Below, piece after piece: positions 62,801-64,000 of a stretch of DNA of 64,000 bases. Position 1 is the first letter of the stretch; the number at the start of each line of letters is the position of its first letter. Under the pieces are notes generated by a model. That model did no database searches. It saw only the letters and a program-made list of their open reading frames with translations, and was not told where the DNA came from. A program made the translations under genes and the position numbers. The stretch covers positions 1,240,001-1,304,000 of the forward strand of contig JBANAY010000001.1 of assembly GCA_037952775.1 (NCBI GenBank). Direction: 5' to 3'. Origin of the DNA: Clonostachys chloroleuca. Lineage: Eukaryota; Ascomycota; Sordariomycetes; Hypocreales; Bionectriaceae.

Positions 62801-64000
62801 CACTTCCCAAGGTTGTCCAGGTGGCTGTTGACGTAATTACTTCCTCCAATGCTTCGCAGCTAAATGCTTCGCAGCTAGTGGCTTACATGTGTTTCACGGA
62901 TGAGACACGTTTGGAGTACAATCTGAATGACGTTTTCTTCCCACTGTCATCGGATCTTAATGACCAAATGGTTGAGCTACTCGGAAAGCTTGGCTCGCTT
63001 CTCCCCACCTATATGCTGCCATCAATCTTTATTCCTTGCAACTTTATGCCTTCTATAACATCTACCAAGTTAGACAGGAAGACATTGAAGGATCTAACCG
63101 CATCTCTCAGTCAGACACAGCTTTCGCACTATTCCCTGGTCAGTGCAACTAAGCGAAAGCCGGATACCCCAATGGAACGCCGCCTCCAACACATCTGGGC
63201 CAATATACTCGGTCTTCCTGAGGATACCATTGGAAAGGATGACAGCTTTCTTCGTATTGGCGGAGATTCTGTGACCGCAATATATCTATCCAGCGCGGCG
63301 AGAAAATCCGGAATCGACCTCCAGGTGAAGGACATCTTTGACGATCCCCGCCTCTGTGCGGTTGCTGAAAAGGCTGTCATGGTTGAGTCGATCACGGAAA
63401 CGAGCGACGAGATCAAGCCCTTCGAACTATTGGATCTCGACTTTTCCTCACACCAGGACAAGATACGTCAAACCTGTGGCCTGAGAGACGATCAGGTCAT
63501 CGAAAATGCTATGCCTGTCACTCCGCTGCAGGAGGGCTTCATCGCTTTATCAGTGAAACAGCCTGGATCTTATATTGGGAGATGGATATATCGCCTAGGC
63601 GACAACGTAAATATTCACCGCTTCAAAGAAGCCTGGGAAGCGACTATTCGACTCTGCAACAATACACGGAGCAGAATGGTTGCTGTCGCTGGGCGGACGG
63701 TGCAGGTCTACATCAAAGATGATGTACAATGGGAGGATACCTCAAGGTTGAATCTAGAAGAATTCCTTGAGAAATCTCGAAGTATTGAGATGACTCTTGG
63801 AAGCCGCTTGAACCGGTATGCCCTTATTCAAGAATCATCAGGTGAAAACTTTTTCGTCTTCCTTGCCCATCATTCCATTTACGATGGGTGGACAATGCGT
63901 ATTATTCTCGATACCTTGTCCAAAGAGTATGATTCTGTGTCTGTAACCATACAGCCCTTTGATAATTTTATCAAATATGTCAGTGCTATCGACCAAAAGG
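47830..64000 (+). CDS. Nonribosomal peptide synthetase, partial (>=5 modules), runs off window
   Basis: Assembles a peptide from amino or hydroxy acids. One uninterrupted frame from ATG 47830 to the window edge, over 5,390 residues, no intron or stop seen. Order: partial C (C-terminal lobe only, no HHxxxDG) - A1 - T1 - C1 - A2 - T2 - C2 - A3 - T3 - C3 - A4 - T4 - C4 - A5 - T5 - C5 (start). Condensation motifs: HHAVYDG 50839, HHAIYDG 54121, HHSVSDG 57388, HHAVYDG 60619, HHSIYDG 63868. Carrier serines: LGGNS 50254, IGGDS 53515, IGGDS 56791, NGGSS 60031, IGGDS 63268. Adenylation SGSTG motifs occur in all five. By-eye specificity residues (235-331 numbering): A1 DVSMLVAIF, A2 DLGYMAACF, A3 DLGFLAGCF, A4 DVGMVTSIN, A5 DFCFFAAVC; I do not assign substrates. 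No epimerase or N-methyltransferase domain occurs in the visible part; the release domain is outside the window. Confidence 0.96.
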   Translation, partial: MGVTELIEAQKYWRTHLAGAKVAAFPPQDLPCETGGRSYSHDIGVSFKENEFYTRSAVLRAAWAVVIGRYSESEDFTLGVSASSSGEAVPMRFRWRKNGTVSDLLREIQLEMDQMAQYEQYGLESIAQVSKDAQSACNFTSLIAMQTGNVQAKEESNLKYALEARIILCEDHTTITLTSGVLSEVTLEALAHQFSHTADALLSSPDDKLSDISIAGPWDLAKVKEWNPHPAPSVQGCVHDFISDRAAKIPNHEAVYSSEGSLTYKELEDLSTCLSHHLKSLGVGSESIVPYCFEKSIWAVVAMLGILKAGGAFVPLDPAHPPSRRRAIIEETGAQTVITSPASAATCRGMAPVLIELDQALLDGLGGRHVSDELPQVSPCDAAYILFTSGSTGKQKAIVVEHSALSGSLLGFNRAYGLHGESRVLQFSSFAFDVSLSEVLETLVFGGTVCVPSDRQRIESLPQFIQDAKVNTAMLTSSYLKALKPSDVPSIRMLLLVGEAPTRDTIQTWFPHTRLINAYGPSEVSIFIGSYEYQSPDDQPTNVGRGFSGNMWIVEPHNHNMIAPVGCIGEIMIERDMAREYLNNKERTDAAFIRQVDFLDVTSMDAAVKFHKSGDLARYNPDGTIEYLGRRDTQTKLRGYRIELGEIEYNIQRCLGNVEYVAADVVTMGSQPTLVAFLSFTDVGHNVQSEGYNLPENFDIPSESLKERFAALTGELKDVLPHYMVPTVFFPLNKMPLNNSLKLDRGRLKSLFAEVSQEQLGLFSLTKRANQEPTTAMEFRLRSLWAQVFAIEEEQIAKTDDFFQLGGNSLLAIELMSLAQKQNLALSVADVFQHSKLNELASTTVEQAMDTYDASTFSMLSLPKADLLSETQKYDLNDVTVVEDAFPATPIQEALMALTVRQPGSYLDHLLFEISDFTDIARFKTAWDQTVQMCGNLRTRIFHHQGEAMQVIVKNDKTWDLATGASMREFRKSIERQPMGYGTRLCRYAVVKESGKHYFALAIHHAVYDGWTMNVMLRTLVQNYFGHATSVQPYSRFVKYTMAIGEETQRSYWEKYLSGVSHTPFPQNSTLAECKTRTSVKALRFPRSTSSTVTMATIIRAAWAIIVGRYCDTDDVVFGMTMSGRQAPVPGIGDIPGVAIATLPIRTRLDKAKPVSRYLRDLQAEGSEMVPFEQYGLQKIARINSETQEASKFQNLLVIQPFSVLDALSESSDGILRPIERIGDTEYATMEGYFNFPLVVQCYISDRESHLHVTYDSSAISSTNVDALTEQLNHVIHQLLPENNKALEANETTLGDISVSGPWDFERALEANSVVPTVIEKCAHEIIEEQAQKTPDALAIVAWDGKFTYGEFDKAANRLAHHLVDVFSVKPGDFVHTCFEHSVWHFISFLAINKAGAAWVPLDPAHPKARLAQIISQTGATLALTSETNEAICNQVIDKTLVISRDFHSELKSTYDDQLGKPKVEVSPSHPAYVLFTSGSTGTPKGFVIEHRSLSSGQTRAGKWLGVTPNVRILQFASLVFDLSIGEIFTALFHGASIAVPSEETRMNSIKDFIRDYNVTWAYLTPSFTRFLSAEELPNLELLMLAGEAIPRDVFENWVGKLRLINAWGPAEACCFASFHEWTSSDESSLTIGRPVGTYCWIVDPNDPQLLAPFGSAGEVMIQSPQLLREYLSDPVKTNAATVTELPQWAPMRDQPYLNRFFKTGDLCSYNPDGTLEFISRKDTQIKIRGLRVELGEVEHHVQEKLSVARQSAVDVFKGEKGSSLVAYFSLTDDTSPASDDENIFLPLTQELQGHIVSLISQLSIELPGYMIPDLFIHCTKLPSNISTKLDRKALKKRTAALTRDQLAHYALVDSNKRPPETEVESSLQLIWAELLNLDREAIGRDDSFLRIGGDSIMAVYLVAAARDIGLHLTVKTIFSDPRLSSVAANCEVMDPSSMPDWSDVKPFSLIEPAGREELVASVRAQSGLSPEQEVEDVYPCTPLQEGLMALSAKQPGSYIAKWVHQLSDDVDVASFKTAWEKTVEHCPNLRTRMINTLDTTLQAIVTKDISWEPTFGMDLGAFMKFAGQTEMTFGSRLHRYALVEEENGDRYFVWVAHHAIYDGWTMRLIFSMLADNYMGIESLKINPYSSFIKYTESLDIDSAKKFWGSQLEGAKHAPYPQVPVSKSSDSERTFRLLRKNMEFPSLTDTSITKATILRAAWAVVLGRYCDTEDICFGTTVSGRHAPVPGVGEMPGPMISTLPVHVVMDGEKSISSFLYDIQNQAAEMVAYEQFGLQNIGKLDISIQEACNFTSLLVIQPFEQMGAIGTNSDAILRLDASAKHGTEDTLQGYFSYPLVVQCEPYEDQLDLILTFDSNIVKQEDMERLSNHFQHVVKQLLAQDNRRLGDISVSSPWDLDQAVKFNGEVPRVVESTLHEMIEGQVRIRPHEPAIVAWDRQLTYSELDVLANKLARMLRHTYKVQTGDFVPVCFEKSAWHFVSILAIMKCGAAWVPLDPGYPLERMRNIVHQTNAKIILASPTNLATCNELVEVVLEVSASLETNFEELGLSGKALNIEVLPDHAAYVLFTSGSTGIPKGLVMQHAAVCSAQRAIAERLGLEPAVRMLQFASFVFDLSIGEIFAPLITGASLCIPSEHDRLNDLAGFISKTGVTWSFLTPSFARTLRPEMVPSLELLLFAGEAVPRDVFEVWVGKVRLWNGWGPAETCCFSTLHEWHSDQESPLTIGRPVGSFCWIVDPENPQRLAPLGTAGEVVIQGPTLLQEYLADKAKTDTTTVRSLPTWAPSSTVPRFDRFFKSGDLCFYNDDGTIEFLTRKDTQVKIRGLRVELSEVEHQIKSHLLDASQVAVDVFQGAAGANLVAYICFTNETRTAEPSSEDMFVPIQPSVQQQISIMLSKLAVTLPRYMVPTMAITCNYMPFVTSSKLDRKRLREETAKLSIEQLSHYSLLDAEKREPQTPTEVRLQELWAKNLKVPAGSIGRDDSFLRIGGDSISAILFVSAARENGMMIQVKDIFDDPRLCAVAEKVVEIQATDNSRPPGPFSLLGISRESLDAAILKINELPTSSSISDAYPCTALQAGLMALSLTQPMSYVARYVHRIPDSVNISQLREAWEETVRLCLNLRTRIVLVSGMSIQVVVENDSIWDSENTTSLDSFMTQSKRTTMTYGSKLCRAALIQQENGENYFAWAIHHSVSDGFTLRMVMETFYSLYSKTPGPQLRPYSSFIQHVASIDHDVAVKYWKDQLEGVRPPSFPAKQKLSGSKTTGVLCKDVNFTRSDLSVTQATFIRAAWAIVLSRYSDTADICFGATLSGRQAPVDGITNMPGLAIATVPVRVQVDNDGQINDFLQTVQKQAADMTSYEQFGLQNISKLGRDAQEACDFTSLLVVQPYEQMFGNMSNEFIFGPDNEVYSTEDDMEGYFNYPLVTIANIMPDKIKLQFVYDVEVISPAQMDALSQHFDHVTQQILQPGTKSLGSVSVSGPWDLQRAKEWNPNQPRSIRACIHHLISQRASQDPTQEAIYSSEGSLTFGELESLSNTFARYLVSQGVKLETIVAFCFEKSIWTIIAMLGILKAGGTFVALDPAQPEQRRRTIIQETGSQYIVTSPKLARICSGMVRNVIELSLSLLERLPRLTDSTKKIALPQSSPDHTAYIIFTSGSTGTPKGIIVKHSSVCTYVLGDDRIYALDNNTRMLQFSNYVFDVSMGEILETLAMGGTICTPSEQERMESLPRFMERAKVNTAMLTPSYIKTLEPADVPSLKLLVTTGEPSTRDIVKKWQPHVRLINSYGPAEVTINVGAYEYQSPQDQVTNIGRAWGGHMWVVEPDNHNRIAPIGCIGEILIQRNISQGYLNNAEKTSQNYINAVDFLSVEDPSVKFYKSGDLGRYNMDGTVEIIGRRDTQAKLRGQRLELGEIEYHIRQQFDDIELAAVDVMPVRSRATLVAFISFKPGFNSFQPSELPLPFMRPSEALMHRLNALVESLRTILPGYMVPSLLMTLDSMPLNTSSKLDRKRVKMLASALTLEQMDLYSLDNAEKIQATTSRELRLRALWSQILELDEESIGKRDNFFQNGGSSILAIQLMSLAQKHGILLSVASVFAHPSLEDMALNMKEEALEAATIQPFSMLPLAEGIVKSEVQSQSEIFSLVEFEDIMPTTSLQEGLMALNLKQFSSYTAYIPFRIAKSVNIDRLKVAWEQTVQTCTNLRTRIFHVQGHTLQAIVKEQAIWEECEDSSLRGFKQHVESRPMGYGSRLCRYAIVNDSGQSYFALAIHHAVYDGWSLGLVLRTVLSRYLGTEAPTIQPYSGFISYISQLDEDSMHNYWREYLQGSVQASFPVKKASGPSESRTCIKPITFPESTDNTITKATIVRAAWAIVLSKYCETDDVTFGMTLSGRQATVPGVIEMAGLTITTVPVRVQIENKRRVSEFLRDIQTEASAMIPYEQYGLQRISKTSPEAQQACDFRSLLVVQPFSALDAMDETSEEILEQSNDPDLEDFFNYPLVIQCEMSDSEAELHITHDSQVIDSGRIDALSVHFQNVINQLLPESQKEIEEVELTSSWDFEKALEWNGKPAKTAHTCWHEVFRANARDYPHDVAVNAWDGILTYQQLDQATDRLAYHLIHSHHIQEGDMVVVCYEKSLWYTVCILAVSKAGAAWVPIDPSHPRQRHESIIKQTDAIIALASSMHLEYCQKIIETVLEVTPELDGQLQQNLASEIVSLPQVSPKSVAYVLFTSGSTGTPKGFAIEHCSLATSQLTLWEKLSMPHDARVLQFASHVFDFAICEIIGSMMEGVAIFVPSEQDRMSNLVEFINTNGIDSLFLTPSFVRTLPISELPRVNLLFLAGETVTKDILDTWFEQARIFNAWGPAETVVCNTVHQYRSVHDSPANIGKSTGGFCWLVDPQNPHKLAPIGTVGEVVIQGPTIMRHYVGDEVKTKNIIMPTPEWAPFHDVPGWDRIFKTGDLCYYNSDGTMDFLSRKDTQVKIRGLRVELGEIEYHIRHSLPKVVQVAVDVITSSNASQLNASQLVAYMCFTDETRLEYNLNDVFFPLSSDLNDQMVELLGKLGSLLPTYMLPSIFIPCNFMPSITSTKLDRKTLKDLTASLSQTQLSHYSLVSATKRKPDTPMERRLQHIWANILGLPEDTIGKDDSFLRIGGDSVTAIYLSSAARKSGIDLQVKDIFDDPRLCAVAEKAVMVESITETSDEIKPFELLDLDFSSHQDKIRQTCGLRDDQVIENAMPVTPLQEGFIALSVKQPGSYIGRWIYRLGDNVNIHRFKEAWEATIRLCNNTRSRMVAVAGRTVQVYIKDDVQWEDTSRLNLEEFLEKSRSIEMTLGSRLNRYALIQESSGENFFVFLAHHSIYDGWTMRIILDTLSKEYDSVSVTIQPFDNFIKYVSAIDQK
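62848..62877 (+). repeat. Perfect 15-bp tandem duplication inside the NRPS
   Basis: AATGCTTCGCAGCTA is present twice in a row, adding NASQL-NASQL in the loop after the A5 domain. It keeps the frame and has no counterpart in the other modules, so it looks recent. Confidence 0.85.

Noticed and set aside
47830..64000. Minus-strand and other-frame open frames across the NRPS
   Set aside because: All are shadows of one continuous plus-strand NRPS frame with ordered C, A and T motifs.
47830..64000. Epimerase or N-methyltransferase domains in the NRPS
   Set aside because: Spacing from each A domain to its carrier motif is uniform, and each carrier is followed directly by a C domain.

Overview
The window is nuclear DNA from a filamentous ascomycete (Pezizomycotina). 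The evidence is short spliceosomal introns (about 50-150 nt) with GTAAGT-type donors and CTRAC-like branch sites, Zn(II)2Cys6 regulators, intron-bearing tRNA-Ile(AAU), and a full set of fungal secondary-metabolism families. I cannot name the species. Most of the window is biosynthetic: one or more adjacent or merged gene clusters.

Layout. 1-4500 is gene-poor, with low-complexity tracts, a degenerate ~430-500 bp tandem duplication, a tRNA-Gly(UCC) gene inside a repeated block, two decayed tRNA-Gly relics, and an intron-containing tRNA-Ile(AAU). 4531-10172 holds a DMATS-type aromatic prenyltransferase (minus strand, with an internal in-frame TAA) and a 12-exon Zn2Cys6 regulator (plus). A second tRNA-Gly(UCC) lies at 10801-10871. 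11311-15459 holds two paralogous berberine-bridge-type FAD oxidoreductases (minus), one membrane-anchored and one secreted. 16421-20439 is a P450 (minus) facing away from an AflR-like Zn2Cys6 regulator (plus). 21234-27750 holds an SDR, a flavin monooxygenase of the Baeyer-Villiger type, a second SDR diverging from it, and a small cupin. 28208-38141 is a 9-exon AYR1-like SDR divergent from a highly reducing polyketide synthase (KS-AT-DH-degenerate MT-ER-KR-ACP). 40061-44653 is a full-size ABCB/MDR exporter. 47830 to the window end is a giant open frame, a nonribosomal peptide synthetase with at least five A-T modules and five condensation domains, continuing beyond the window.

How they may work together. 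The PKS, NRPS, exporter, redox enzymes and regulators fit a polyketide-peptide or peptide metabolite pathway with prenylation and oxidation at the left end, but whether all belong to one cluster is an inference. Two promoter regions in the middle share a CGG-N5-CCG site of the Zn2Cys6 class.

Most notable: (1) the NRPS modules fall into two sequence types in the order I-II-II-I-II, and its condensation domains repeat with period three, suggesting duplication of a three-module block; (2) the PKS ketosynthase has Asn where the first catalytic His is expected; (3) three neighbouring genes (P450, AflR-like regulator, flavin monooxygenase) each need exactly one extra base, each near a 5-6 nt C/G run, pointing either to homopolymer under-calling or to a decaying subcluster; (4) four introns read best with GC rather than GT donors; (5) tRNA-Gly-associated repeats resembling a SINE-like or segmental family.
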